DNA of 52,925 nt from NCBI GenBank assembly GCA_030377895.1, contig JAUCGB010000015.1, positions 1-52,925 on the forward strand, in the 5' to 3' direction. The position numbers and the translations under genes are program-made. Below the pieces are notes generated by a model. It did no database searches and was not told the DNA's origin. It saw only the letters and a program-made list of their open reading frames with translations. How positions within the stretch are numbered: position 1 is the stretch's first letter; each line of letters starts with the position of its first letter. This document shows positions 35,353 to 44,639 of the stretch, piece after piece. The DNA comes from Anaerolineales bacterium HSG24. GTDB taxonomy: Bacteria; Chloroflexota; Anaerolineae; 4572-78; J111.

Positions 35353-35381
35353 TTGTCTGATAAATCAAGCTATGCTATAAT
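35353..35381 (+). promoter_or_regulatory. Promoter of the tRNA-Ser genes
   Basis: TTGTCT (35353-35358), 17 bp and a perfect TATAAT (35376-35381), about 56 bp before the first tRNA. Confidence 0.65.
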
Positions 35382-35436
35382 CACTTATTGTGTGTTGATA
35401 GCATTTTAACGTAATAATTGAGTTACCCCTGTTTTT

Positions 35437-35523
35437 GGGGAGGTGCCAGAGTGGTTGAATGGGACGGTCTCGAAAATCGTTGTAGGCTTCGGCCTACCGT
35501 GGGTTCGAATCCCACCCTCCCCG
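35437..35523 (+). tRNA. tRNA-Ser (anticodon CGA)
   Basis: The acceptor arm GGGGAGG pairs with CCTCCCC. The anticodon stem ACGGT/ATCGT holds the loop CTCGAAA, so the anticodon is CGA and it reads UCG. A long variable arm (GTAGGC...GCCTAC) marks a class II serine tRNA. The T arm GTGGG-TTCGAAT-CCCAC is perfect. The CCA end is not encoded. Confidence 0.96.
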
Positions 35524-35563
35524 TTATATAGTAGGAGTGCAAAGCTTGCTTTGCCCTTCACAT

Positions 35564-35649
35564 GGGGAGGTGTCCGAGTTGGCTTAAGGAGCACGATTGG
35601 AAATCGTGTGGGTGTAAAAGCCTCGAGGGTTCGAATCCCTCTCTCCCCG
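35564..35649 (+). tRNA. tRNA-Ser (anticodon GGA)
   Basis: The acceptor arm GGGGAGG pairs with TCTCCCC. The anticodon stem CACGA/TCGTG holds TTGGAAA, so the anticodon is GGA, reading UCC and UCU. The T arm is GAGGG-TTCGAAT-CCCTC, and a class II variable arm is present. No CCA is encoded. In the 40-bp spacer before it, GGAGTGCAAAGCTTGCTTTGC is a repeat also found inverted near 24310-24337. Confidence 0.96.
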
Positions 35650-35710
35650 CTCTTTTGATAAACACAGTCCTTTATATGTAGCACAGGTTACATATATGTG
35701 ATAACAAAAT

Positions 35711-35865
35711 GTTCGACATGAGGCAGATCGGCTGGTGAAAGGCGGGGCTTGCGCGGCGGAAGGCTTCGAATCAGGTCAGGACCGGAAGGGAGCAGCCTTA
35801 AGGGGTTACTTTCGGGTGACGTGGGATTTCCTGGAAGGATCCAGCCGATCTACATCATGTTGAAC
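35711..35865 (+). ncRNA. ffs: Signal recognition particle RNA (4.5S-like)
   Basis: The invariant domain IV element GGTCAGGACCGGAAGGGAGCAGCC occupies about 35776-35800. Long flanking arms pair GATCGGCTGG with CCAGCCGATC, and the outer GTTC/GAAC ends close the helix. At about 155 bases it is longer than the E. coli 4.5S RNA and shorter than the Bacillus form; the exact ends are estimated. It binds Ffh and directs membrane and secreted proteins to the membrane. Confidence 0.93.
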
Positions 35866-35872
35866 AACAGTG

Positions 35873-35902
35873 AGGCCGAGTTTGTAATGAACTCGGCCTT
35901 TT
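35873..35902 (+). terminator. SRP RNA terminator
   Basis: A 10-bp stem (AGGCCGAGTT and its complement, 35873-35882 with 35890-35899) closes a seven-base loop and runs into TTTT. Confidence 0.9.
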
Positions 35903-35983
35903 AATTTTCTACCAAAAATTTGTCGATTCATAGCTCACGTTTTCTTTGGTTTAACCACAAACAACACTGTAACGGATACTTAG

Positions 35984-37477
35984 TTGAAATACACGAAACG
36001 TCTGAATCGCTTACTGCTTCTCATCAGCCTGTGCCTGATTATTTTGATCGGCTACCGTCTGAGCAGTCAAACCATCACCATGCTGATTGACGGTCAGCCC
36101 TACACGCTCCGCACCGACCAAGCCACCATCGGCGGGGCGTTACAGGCGGCAGGGCTTCCCATCACTCCTGCCGATTTGGTTGAGCCACATTCCGACATGG
36201 CCGTTGATCCGACCATAACCGTCACCATTAGGCTGGCCCGTCCGGTTCAACTTGAGGTTGATGGCAAAATCGAGACCATGTTGACTCGGCAACAGGACGT
36301 GAGCCAGATTCTGGCTGAGGCCAACGTCCAACTTGCTCCCCATGATGCGATTTGGCTCAACGATAGGTTGCTTGACCCCACCGCGCTAGGTCGCTTACCT
36401 AGCCATGAATTACCCCCACTATCCCCAATTCCCAAATTTTTAACCCGTTTCATCAACCAAAATCTGGCATTTCAGCGAGCGCAGGTCACTAGGTTGCGTC
36501 TCAAACGAGCTATCAGAATAACTCTACACGAAGGGCGCTATATCCAAGCAATTTATACCGTTCAAGGCACCCTTGGTCAAGCCCTCCAGCAGGCCGGAAT
36601 GACGATCTATCCCGAAGATATACTCAAACCTAAGGCCGACACACCTGTCTCTAGCGGACTACAATTTTATCTAACCCGCGCCACCCCCTTGACCGTGACA
36701 GTTGACGGACGAACCATGCTGATTCGTACTCACCAGAGGACAATTGGCGCGGCCCTCAGCGAATCTGGAATCCTGTTGATGGGGCAGGATTTCAGTCGTC
36801 CAGCCCATGATCAAGCGATTTCAATCAGTCCTAACGTGGAAGTTATGCGGATTCAAGAGACAATTGAAACGATCAACAGTTTTATTCCCTTTGAGACAGA
36901 ATGGCAGGCCAGCAACGAGTTGAATTTAGATCAGCATGTTATCCTGAAGCCGGGGCAAGCGGGCATCATCAAAACTCGGTATCGAGTTCGATACGAAAAT
37001 GGCGAGGAGCAGATACGAGTGGTCGAGGATGAGTGGCTGGCTCAACAACCGAAATCCCGTCGAGTGGCTTATGGCACGAACATCATTCTGCAAACTCTCC
37101 AGACTGAGGATGGGCCAGTTACATACTGGCGCAAAATTTCGGTGCTGACCACCGCCTACAGCGCGGCCACCTCTGGCAAACCGCGTGACCATCCGACCTA
37201 CGGCATCACCCGCACCGGAGAACGGGCCAGATATGGCCTAGTGGCCGTTGACCCACGCGTCATTGCCCTGAAAACGAAGTTGTACATTCCGGGCTATGGT
37301 CGAGCCAGGGCCGAGGATACTGGCGGCGGGGTGCTTGGCAAACATGTTGATTTGGCCTTTGACGACGATGAGCCACCGCCAATTTATGGCTGGCGAGAAG
37401 TGTATCTATTACCGCCAATCCCTCCGGCCCACCAGATTCGGTATGTTCTGCCTGAGTGGCCGCAGGCAAGAAGATGA
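35984..37477 (+). CDS. Cell-wall protein with DUF348, G5 and 3D domains (YabE-like)
   Basis: The 497-residue protein has one N-terminal membrane or signal segment (LLLLISLCLIILIGY). Three DUF348-type repeats follow (about 30-100, 180-240 and 240-300; for example TITMLIDGQPYTLRT and LTVTVDGRTMLIRT). A G5 domain (about 305-375, TETINSFIPFETEW) precedes a C-terminal 3D domain with AEDTGGGVLGKHVDLAFDDDE. The 3D aspartates mark a fold shared with lytic transglycosylases, so it probably acts on peptidoglycan outside the cell. The start is TTG at 35984, directly after an in-frame stop and inside a fragment of MITE family B. No ATG occurs before residue 33, so the start is uncertain. Confidence 0.88.
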   Translation: MKYTKRLNRLLLLISLCLIILIGYRLSSQTITMLIDGQPYTLRTDQATIGGALQAAGLPITPADLVEPHSDMAVDPTITVTIRLARPVQLEVDGKIETMLTRQQDVSQILAEANVQLAPHDAIWLNDRLLDPTALGRLPSHELPPLSPIPKFLTRFINQNLAFQRAQVTRLRLKRAIRITLHEGRYIQAIYTVQGTLGQALQQAGMTIYPEDILKPKADTPVSSGLQFYLTRATPLTVTVDGRTMLIRTHQRTIGAALSESGILLMGQDFSRPAHDQAISISPNVEVMRIQETIETINSFIPFETEWQASNELNLDQHVILKPGQAGIIKTRYRVRYENGEEQIRVVEDEWLAQQPKSRRVAYGTNIILQTLQTEDGPVTYWRKISVLTTAYSAATSGKPRDHPTYGITRTGERARYGLVAVDPRVIALKTKLYIPGYGRARAEDTGGGVLGKHVDLAFDDDEPPPIYGWREVYLLPPIPPAHQIRYVLPEWPQARR

Positions 37478-37568
37478 GGGGACTCTTCACTCCACTTCGA
37501 TGATATACTCGGTCTTAGTACCCGACAGAAAATTTAGTCTGAACTAATTAGCACAGAGTTTCACAGAG

Positions 37569-37823
37569 GGTACTGGGTCCGTTGGGTGGGAAAAAAGATT
37601 AGGCATAGCGCATTCGAAAGAGTTGCTGGAAAGAAAGAGCGGTTTCGCAGATTCCGATAGCGACAGCCATTGAAGACCCGAGCGACGGCATTAATACCCT
37701 GTCCTTCATTGAGGGCTTTGATTATCGGCAAGACTCCTTTATTGCTTATGGTTGATATTTCATGTTAGTATAACACTTCTTTCAGCCTATAAAAAATCTT
37801 TCCCACCCAACGGACCCAGTGCC
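37569..37823 (-). mobile_element. Internally deleted insertion sequence with transposase N-terminus remnant
   Basis: The terminal inverted repeats ACTGGGTCCGTTGGGTGGGA and its complement (to about 26 bp) bound about 255 bp. On the minus strand the frame PIIKALNEGQGINAVARVFN resembles the helix-turn-helix start of IS1-like transposases, then goes out of homology. The element sits inside another repeat (CTAATTAGCACAGAGTTTCAC, 37547-37567). It can move only if a full transposase acts in trans. Confidence 0.75.
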
Positions 37824-37937
37824 ATAGGCTCTAAGGACTTAAAAACCTTTAGAATCTATCGCATCTAATGAAATAAAAAAAACCTCCACGGTAATCATCA
37901 CTGGAGGTTTTTTATTTCATTCCTCATTCCTCATTCT

Positions 37938-38840
37938 TCATTCCTCGTTCCTCATTTGCTTCACATCCTCAGCATAGCTGTACACTTCAATCCCTAATTT
38001 TTCTGCCACCCGATAGGCATGCTTATCGACCATCGGCGAGATGACTATTTGACGGGTCGCCTTTGTATCATGATGCTTTTCATAAAACTGCACTTTCCGG
38101 CCAAAAATATACATGTCACTCCTGCTAATAGATGATTTGAGTTCACAGATTATCAGCAGTCCATTTTTAATGATGATATCCAACTCGATTTGGTCGGGAT
38201 GACCAAAAACCTCCCCTTCATCATCATATTCGGTGATGTTGAGTACTTGCACCCCAAAGGATACTTCGAGGATACTTTTCAATGCATTCCGGAATGATTG
38301 CTCTGAATGGAGACCCCATCGTGAACCCAAGGCTCCGACACTACTGTTGTATTTATTAATAAACAATCGCATCTCTTCACGCCGAGCTTGATTTTCGGCC
38401 TGTTGTTCTTTCCATTTTCGTTCGGATTCTTCACGCCGAGCTTGATTTTCGGCCCGTTGTTCTTTCCATTTTCGTTCGGATTCTTCATGCCAAGCTTGAT
38501 CTTTGGCCTGTTGTTCTTTCCATTTTCGTTCGGATTCTTCATGCCAAGCTTGATCTTTGGCCTGTTGTTTTTTCCATTTTCGTTCAGATTCTTCATGCCA
38601 AGCTTGATCTTTGGCCTGTTGTTTTTTCCATTTTCGTTCAGATTCTTCACGCATGGCTCGAATCTCGGCTTGATTTTCTTTGATTACTTTAAGCATTTGC
38701 TCGAAACGGTTTTCTGTTTCTTGTTTACTAGCAAAACTCTCACGCAACATATCTTGAATAACATAACGAAAAGTTTTGTCTGTTCGCAATACATGTGGTA
38801 ATTCTTGTCGTACTATTTCTTTGACTTCAGTTAAATTCAT
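37938..38840 (-). CDS. PD-(D/E)XK-type DUF3782-like protein with 18-residue coiled-coil repeats
   Basis: The protein has 300 residues. The N-terminal 60 residues (VKEIVRQELPHVLRTDKTFRYVIQDML) lead into five nearly identical 18-residue units (ESERKWKKQQAKDQAWHE) forming a coiled coil to about residue 155. The C-terminal 135 residues have a nuclease-like core: ELDIIIKNGLLIICELKSS (E-x-K pair) and a QIVISPM strand. This matches DUF3782 proteins, which are found in Cyanobacteria and Chloroflexota; the function is unknown. The charged repeats vary in number between such proteins. Confidence 0.85.
   Translation of the reverse strand: MNLTEVKEIVRQELPHVLRTDKTFRYVIQDMLRESFASKQETENRFEQMLKVIKENQAEIRAMREESERKWKKQQAKDQAWHEESERKWKKQQAKDQAWHEESERKWKEQQAKDQAWHEESERKWKEQRAENQARREESERKWKEQQAENQARREEMRLFINKYNSSVGALGSRWGLHSEQSFRNALKSILEVSFGVQVLNITEYDDEGEVFGHPDQIELDIIIKNGLLIICELKSSISRSDMYIFGRKVQFYEKHHDTKATRQIVISPMVDKHAYRVAEKLGIEVYSYAEDVKQMRNEE
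38374..38643 (-). repeat. In-frame tandem repeat, five units of 54 bp
   Basis: Units begin at 38374, 38428, 38482, 38536 and 38590 (TCTTCA(C/T)GCC(G/A)AGCTTGAT on the plus strand). They encode the 18-residue coiled-coil units of the DUF3782-like protein. The few differences fall into two subtypes, suggesting stepwise duplication. Confidence 0.95.
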
Positions 38841-38969
38841 GTCATCTCCTGCGGTTATTATTATTATTATCTCTACTACTGTTGGCTTATACGTGTAATT
38901 ATGGACTATTGAACCATGACCATTGTACCATGCAAATGTTGAAATACAAGATATGGAATATGGAGATAC

Positions 38970-38997
38970 TTTTCATGTATCACGTTTTCGCTATAAT
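38970..38997 (+). promoter_or_regulatory. Promoter of the GT-C/protease operon
   Basis: TTTTCA (38970-38975), 16 bp and a perfect TATAAT (38992-38997). It lies about 59 bp before the ATG at 39056, which supports that start. Confidence 0.5.
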
Positions 38998-39055
38998 TAA
39001 GCCACCAAATATCTATTTATTTGGCGATAGTTTTTGTTTCGACCAACATGGCAAT

Positions 39056-40873
39056 ATGCCCCTCAGAGGTAATCAAATCATCCCAACTATTAACCGTAGC
39101 ATTTTATTAACTTTAATCCTCATCTATCTGATTGCTTTTTGGCTAACCCCCAAAACCGTCTTCTGGTCACCCGATGAGGGTGCTAAGTTTTTGGAGTTAC
39201 AGACATTATATCGGTTGCAACAACAAGACCCGCATCCATTACCCTATCAAGGTACAAGAATAGACCCCACAGGACAGTTTTATCCATCCCATACTATTTA
39301 TCCTCGCTTAACGGCAAATAATGACTTGGACTTCCATTGGCCGGTTTGGTTTTCCTTGCTTTCAGTGTGGCCCTTTCAACTTGGGGGAGTAACCGCTATC
39401 TACCTGTTACCGTGGCTAAGTGGCTTGGGGGTGGCCTATCTGAGTGGACAGATTGCGGCTCGGCTTGATGCTCGTGCCTTTGCCCCGACAGTGCTGTTGG
39501 TCGGACTGGCAACGCCCATATTTTTTTATAGCCTTCTGTTTTGGGAGCATACATTTGTGGTGATGTTGGGACTGTTGGCCTTGAGGCAAGCCCTTAATTT
39601 TGAGCCGAAAACAGACCATGCCTCTCCGTTCAGATACAGTTCGTTACTCCGGCTGGTACTGTTTTTAATCACCGGTATTGCCCTCCGCTTAGAGATGTTG
39701 TTCTATGCCGTAGCTCTGTTAATCGCTTTAATTAGCGTAAATTTCTTCTATCAACCCTTTCCGCAAGATAAAATACGCCGATTAGCTCTACCAGTTATAG
39801 GGCTGATTTCTATCGGATTATTGGTAATCATGACGATATATCAATATAATCTCTTTGGATCTCGTTATCTCAGCATGTTGGCTTGGGGTGGAGAGTTGTT
39901 GCAACAACCCGATTTCTGGGCAAATAGTTTAATCCATTTACAGGCTATCTGGATTAATAGTAGCTCTAGTGGTGGGCCATTGGTGGAGGCATGGCTGTCT
40001 CGGTGGGGATTGGTTTGCCTGTTATTGATTGCTTTAGCCATCAGCCTGCCTAGCCCAGGGCGTGAGTTAGGAGTGCTACTAGCTGGAGTAGGGTTTGTGT
40101 ATCTCAGTCTGACAGTGCTGATGTTACCAACTCCGTATCGTACCCTGCATGGGTTTTTCTTACCCGCGCCCTATTTGCTGTTTATGGGATTGTTTTGGAA
40201 CTATTATCGTCAGTTTGCAAAATCGGAGCGATTTGCCAGTCATCAGGCCAAGTTGATAGGACTAACCACCTTGTGGTATCTAATTTTAGGGACAGTCGCA
40301 GTGATGGTGCGCCAAGCTGAGTTGCTTGCTAATCTTGAATGGGGAGCGCGTTATCTTTTGATGCTGTATCCTTTAGCAACCGTATGTACAGTAGTGGGAG
40401 TACTCAAAGTTCTAACCCAAAGCCGGATTTTTTCGACGAATATAGCTCTTGCACTGGATAAATCATGGCGATATGCCCTGTTTAGCCTGATGTTGACACT
40501 TGTCTGTATCGGAGTTGGCTACCAATGGCGTGGTTTCACCGAAATTCAAACCACCAAACAGCCCCTGTTAGCCTACGCCCAACAGCTAGAACAATCCTTA
40601 CCGATTGTCACCGATATTGAGTGGCTTTATGCCTCACTCTCTCCCCATTTAATCACAAAGGAGGTCTATGTAATTGAACCCCAAACCGAAATAAAATCGT
40701 GGTTGGTACTTACTGAAACTGAAATAGACAAGTTTCTATTTGCCAGTTTTTTTGAACTATCACCTCAGTTGTTAACCGATGGGCCTTATCCGGTTGAAGC
40801 CGTGACCCATTGGCAGGTAAAAAAAATGAACTTTACAATATATCGTCGTATTAAACAAAAGGAGCAACAATGA
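39056..40873 (+). CDS. Polytopic membrane protein resembling GT-C glycosyltransferases
   Basis: The 605-residue protein has about ten to twelve membrane helices. The segment WSPDEGAKFLELQTLYR near residue 40 resembles the D-E loop of PMT/ArnT-type enzymes, which transfer sugars from polyprenyl phosphate. This is a fold-level resemblance, and the substrate is unknown. I use the ATG at 39056 because the longer frame from 38882 has no protein character and contains the promoter. Its stop overlaps the next start (ATGA), so it is translationally coupled to the secreted protease gene and may glycosylate it or another surface protein. Confidence 0.8.
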   Translation: MPLRGNQIIPTINRSILLTLILIYLIAFWLTPKTVFWSPDEGAKFLELQTLYRLQQQDPHPLPYQGTRIDPTGQFYPSHTIYPRLTANNDLDFHWPVWFSLLSVWPFQLGGVTAIYLLPWLSGLGVAYLSGQIAARLDARAFAPTVLLVGLATPIFFYSLLFWEHTFVVMLGLLALRQALNFEPKTDHASPFRYSSLLRLVLFLITGIALRLEMLFYAVALLIALISVNFFYQPFPQDKIRRLALPVIGLISIGLLVIMTIYQYNLFGSRYLSMLAWGGELLQQPDFWANSLIHLQAIWINSSSSGGPLVEAWLSRWGLVCLLLIALAISLPSPGRELGVLLAGVGFVYLSLTVLMLPTPYRTLHGFFLPAPYLLFMGLFWNYYRQFAKSERFASHQAKLIGLTTLWYLILGTVAVMVRQAELLANLEWGARYLLMLYPLATVCTVVGVLKVLTQSRIFSTNIALALDKSWRYALFSLMLTLVCIGVGYQWRGFTEIQTTKQPLLAYAQQLEQSLPIVTDIEWLYASLSPHLITKEVYVIEPQTEIKSWLVLTETEIDKFLFASFFELSPQLLTDGPYPVEAVTHWQVKKMNFTIYRRIKQKEQQ

Positions 40874-43800
40874 CAGTATTCAAGAAGTTTTATTGGTTAA
40901 TGATGGTTATCGTAATGATGATCGTCATATTCGCTAATGGAGCGCAGTTACCTATTAGTTTAGCTGCAACCTGGTTGGATGGAGAAGCCGGTGGTAGCAG
41001 TGAAATTCGCGGCACAGTGGTGGACAGTAATGGTCAGCCAGCGGCGAGCGTCCAAGTATATTTTTATTACAAGGGTTTGCAAGAGCCGGGTAAATATACC
41101 CTTGTCATGACCAACCAATCCGGTGAATTTAGTCTGACTGGTTTAGCCACAGCCAGATGGGAGTTACAAGCTCAAGATATTGGGAATTCGTCTTTACGTT
41201 CAGACCGAATTACTATAGACCTATCCCCAGTCTATCCTGTTTATACCTTGTCCAAACCTCTGGTACTCCATGACACCAGAGACCATAACTTAACTGTATC
41301 AAAAGATGGCAACGGTAGTGGGGTGGTCGTCGGCAAAACAATCGGTGATGAGAAAATCGACTGCGGAGAAATCTGTACAGGACGCTATAAACAGTCGATG
41401 AAGGTCACCTTGGTTGCCACCCCAACACATGGAAATCACTTTGCTGGTTGGCAGGGTGATTGTCTTGGTACTGGTGATAAATGTACTGTAACTATGGACG
41501 CTAACAAGGTGGTTACGGCCACTTTTATCCAAGAATTTCACCTATCTATCACCAAAACCGTTTCTATTACCAAAATAGACCTGACCGTCCCGAATCCGAT
41601 ACAATCACTCATCTACACCATCACCTTGAGAAATGAGGGGCCGGGTGAGGCCAGCGGAGTCAAAATCGTTGATACGCTACCAGCAGGTGTGAGCGTCTCT
41701 GAGACTGACGGGATCGTTGGAACTAGAGCGATTACTTGGGATGACCTGACGATTCCAGAAAATGGCATGGTCGTTAAAACCATCAAAGTTGATCTGCCTT
41801 TTCTGAAGACTCCAAACCTCATGCCTCGGGCTAATGTGGAGCTAATCAACCGAGCCACGGTTTGGTATAGAAAACGCTTCAAAGCAAAACACATGGTTCA
41901 AACGTTGGTCATCGTGCCTCAACCGAAGCTTCAGGTTGACCAGAGACAACTCAGTTTCTCGGCCACTGAGGGAGGTGGTAATCCACCGAGCAAGCAGATC
42001 AACATCAGCAACATGGGGACTGGCACGTTGGATTGGACAGCCTCAAAAAATGAGGCATGGTTGATCGCAAAGAAGATCGATTCTAGCCTAGATGTTTTGG
42101 TAAATATCAGCAATTTGAGTGCTGGCAAATACAGTGATACGATCACCATCAAATCAGCCGGAGCCAAAAACAGCCCGCAAAAAGTTGAGGTGTCACTGAT
42201 TGTTCATACCTCAGAAATGGCTGAATTATCGGTTGATCCGACAACATTGAATATCGGAGCTATGTTGAACGGACATCTACAAAAATCTCCTAATGTTACC
42301 GTCAAATCTCAAAAACATTGGTCTGTTGAGGCGAATCAACTCTGGTTGATACCTGACCCACCGATGGGCGACGGTGATGGTGAGTTCAAGGTATTGATCA
42401 ACATGGATTCGATTAGTGAGGTTGGCGAGTATCAGGGTCAACTGACTATCAAATCTGGTTCTGAAACCAAGACCATTCCGGTGACGCTGAAGGTTTCTAA
42501 TGGAAAAGAGCCGACCTCCAAACCGATACCGACAACTGAGCCTATTGTGGCGACAGAAAAACAAACTATCGAAGTTAAACATGGTGAACGGGCCAGTATG
42601 AAGGTTCCAATTAACCTTTCTGCTGGTCAAAAGTGTGGTGTTGAGATTAGTCATACCGAAAACAGTGGCCCGATACTTGATGTCAGAATTAAACTCTCAA
42701 ACTCAGCAGATACGCCAGGCGGTCAGCAACATTTAATTCTCAACGGTCATCCCTTGCAAGCCGGAAAATCTATTGTAACCGTAACATGTACCAATCCTGA
42801 TGATACAAAGACGGAGTACATCTATACCGTCATTGCTACGGGAGATTTCAACGACGTTCAGACACCGTCCCCAACATCAACACCAAACCCGAATACAGTG
42901 CCGCCATACAACTCGCCCGATGGTCAAGGCGACCAAACAGGCAACCGCATGGCTCGCCAAGACGCGTCGTTCAGTTGGTGTGACGAACATGGCTGCACAC
43001 CGGTTAAAAATCAAGGGCAGTGTGGCAGTTGTTGGGCCTTTACCACCGCCGCCGTCATGGAGAACGCCATCCTAGCCAAAGATAAACAGACGACAGACCT
43101 GTCTGAGCAATCGTTGGTGTCATGTAATACCAGTAACTACAGTTGTAATGGGGGCTGGTTTGCCTTTGGCTACTATCAAGATACACCCTACACCGAGTTT
43201 GAATCAGGTGTGGTTTACGAGAATGATTACCCCTACACTGCCGAATCGACCTCGGCCTGTCAAGCCGGAACAACCGTCGATACCAATAAGAAGATTGTGT
43301 CATGGAGCTATACCGAGTATGACCGAACGACCAACTTAGCCTCGATAGACGCGATTAAATCCGCCATCTCCACATACGGGCCAGTGGCGAGTTCGGTTTG
43401 TGTGGGCAACGAGTTCTACAATTACAAAGCTGGTGAAGTTTTTGCCACCGACGAAACGAGCGCATGTGGTAGTTCCAAAATCAACCATGCTATCGTGCTA
43501 GTTGGTTGGGATGATACTAAAGGAGCTTGGCTCCTGCGTAACTCTTGGGGTACTAGTTGGGGTGACGCTGGTTACATGTGGATTAAGTACGGGGTCTCAA
43601 GTGTGGGCTTCCGTCCGGCCTATGTGGTCTATCAGGCAGACCCGAACGCCTCACCTGATACCGCGGTTGTTAATATTCCCACCAATCTGGATGGCAATGT
43701 CTCTGGTGAACAGGTTGACCTGAGTTGGGATGCCACCACTGGCGCGACCAGTTACAAGGTAGAACGAGCATTAGCCAAAACCAGATCAGATTGGCAAGAA

Positions 43801-44577
43801 ATTGGCACAGTGCAAGTCAACAGTAACCAACGGGCCAGCCAAGTTAGTTATAGTGATAAGGACGTTAGCTGTAACACCAGCTACATGTATCGAGTTCTAG
43901 CCACTAGCAATGACAACACATCTGACCCCAGTAATACGGTTGAGGTGACTACCGAGAACTGTGCCAGCTTGACTATTCCGTCTAATGTCAGTGCCACCGG
44001 TGAAGCCAGTGGTATCAAACTCGAGTGGGCGGGCGATGGTCAAGAAGATGGGTTTGAGATTTGGCGTTGGAATGGTACCGATGCATGGGAAAAAATCGGC
44101 GAGGTTGGCGCAAACGCAAGGAGTTACACCGACAGTGGCCTAACCCGTGGCGAGACCTACTACTACAAGATTCGTACCTACGAAGGCTCTAACTTCTCCG
44201 ACTATAGTGAGACAGCAGAAACACAATTGGCCGACTTGGTCATCAACGGGCCAACCTCAGCCCAAGCCAAGCCTACGGTTGGTTCAGAGGATCAGGTCGA
44301 TCTATCTTGGACAGACAACAGTGATATTGAGGGTGGTTTTAATATTGAACGCTGGGATACTACAGTTGGTCAATGGCAACAGATGACCACAACCGGCGCG
44401 AATGTGACCAGCTATAGTGATGAAGAGTTAGCCTGTGGGTCGAGCTACTCCTATCGAGTGGTGGCCTTCTTGGGTGGCGACCTTTCTACCTATAGTAACT
44501 TGGCTCAGGCGACTACTTCGATTTGTGGTAGTACTGGTGGTACGAATACTTACTTGCCAGTTGTCGTGAAAAACTAG
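40870..44577 (+). CDS. Secreted multidomain papain-like (C1A) protease
   Basis: The protein has 1235 residues and a signal peptide (residues 1-35). Domains in order: a carboxypeptidase-regulatory-like beta domain (EIRGTVVDSNGQPAASVQVYF), an InlB-B-like repeat (FAGWQGDCLGTGDKCTVTM), a DUF11-type repeat (TITLRNEGPGEASGVKIVDTL), two BACON-like repeats and a linker. A papain-like domain at about 700-935 has catalytic C721 (QCGSCWAF), H873 (INHAIVLVGW) and N891 (LRNSWGTSWG). There are then three fibronectin type III domains. The C-terminus YLPVVVKN resembles the surface-anchoring or sorting tails of secreted Chloroflexota proteins. It is probably exported and attached to the envelope. The target is unknown. 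A long spacer with a strong terminator follows. Confidence 0.9.
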   Translation: MTVFKKFYWLMMVIVMMIVIFANGAQLPISLAATWLDGEAGGSSEIRGTVVDSNGQPAASVQVYFYYKGLQEPGKYTLVMTNQSGEFSLTGLATARWELQAQDIGNSSLRSDRITIDLSPVYPVYTLSKPLVLHDTRDHNLTVSKDGNGSGVVVGKTIGDEKIDCGEICTGRYKQSMKVTLVATPTHGNHFAGWQGDCLGTGDKCTVTMDANKVVTATFIQEFHLSITKTVSITKIDLTVPNPIQSLIYTITLRNEGPGEASGVKIVDTLPAGVSVSETDGIVGTRAITWDDLTIPENGMVVKTIKVDLPFLKTPNLMPRANVELINRATVWYRKRFKAKHMVQTLVIVPQPKLQVDQRQLSFSATEGGGNPPSKQINISNMGTGTLDWTASKNEAWLIAKKIDSSLDVLVNISNLSAGKYSDTITIKSAGAKNSPQKVEVSLIVHTSEMAELSVDPTTLNIGAMLNGHLQKSPNVTVKSQKHWSVEANQLWLIPDPPMGDGDGEFKVLINMDSISEVGEYQGQLTIKSGSETKTIPVTLKVSNGKEPTSKPIPTTEPIVATEKQTIEVKHGERASMKVPINLSAGQKCGVEISHTENSGPILDVRIKLSNSADTPGGQQHLILNGHPLQAGKSIVTVTCTNPDDTKTEYIYTVIATGDFNDVQTPSPTSTPNPNTVPPYNSPDGQGDQTGNRMARQDASFSWCDEHGCTPVKNQGQCGSCWAFTTAAVMENAILAKDKQTTDLSEQSLVSCNTSNYSCNGGWFAFGYYQDTPYTEFESGVVYENDYPYTAESTSACQAGTTVDTNKKIVSWSYTEYDRTTNLASIDAIKSAISTYGPVASSVCVGNEFYNYKAGEVFATDETSACGSSKINHAIVLVGWDDTKGAWLLRNSWGTSWGDAGYMWIKYGVSSVGFRPAYVVYQADPNASPDTAVVNIPTNLDGNVSGEQVDLSWDATTGATSYKVERALAKTRSDWQEIGTVQVNSNQRASQVSYSDKDVSCNTSYMYRVLATSNDNTSDPSNTVEVTTENCASLTIPSNVSATGEASGIKLEWAGDGQEDGFEIWRWNGTDAWEKIGEVGANARSYTDSGLTRGETYYYKIRTYEGSNFSDYSETAETQLADLVINGPTSAQAKPTVGSEDQVDLSWTDNSDIEGGFNIERWDTTVGQWQQMTTTGANVTSYSDEELACGSSYSYRVVAFLGGDLSTYSNLAQATTSICGSTGGTNTYLPVVVKN

Positions 44578-44639
44578 GGTAATGAATATGCGAATGGACG
44601 AATAACTCACTATCCAACCAAAAAGAGCTAACCAAGTAA

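Noticed and set aside
38374..38643. Possible CRISPR array because of five regularly spaced similar units
   Set aside because: The units are contiguous with no unique spacers and keep a reading frame; they encode a coiled coil.
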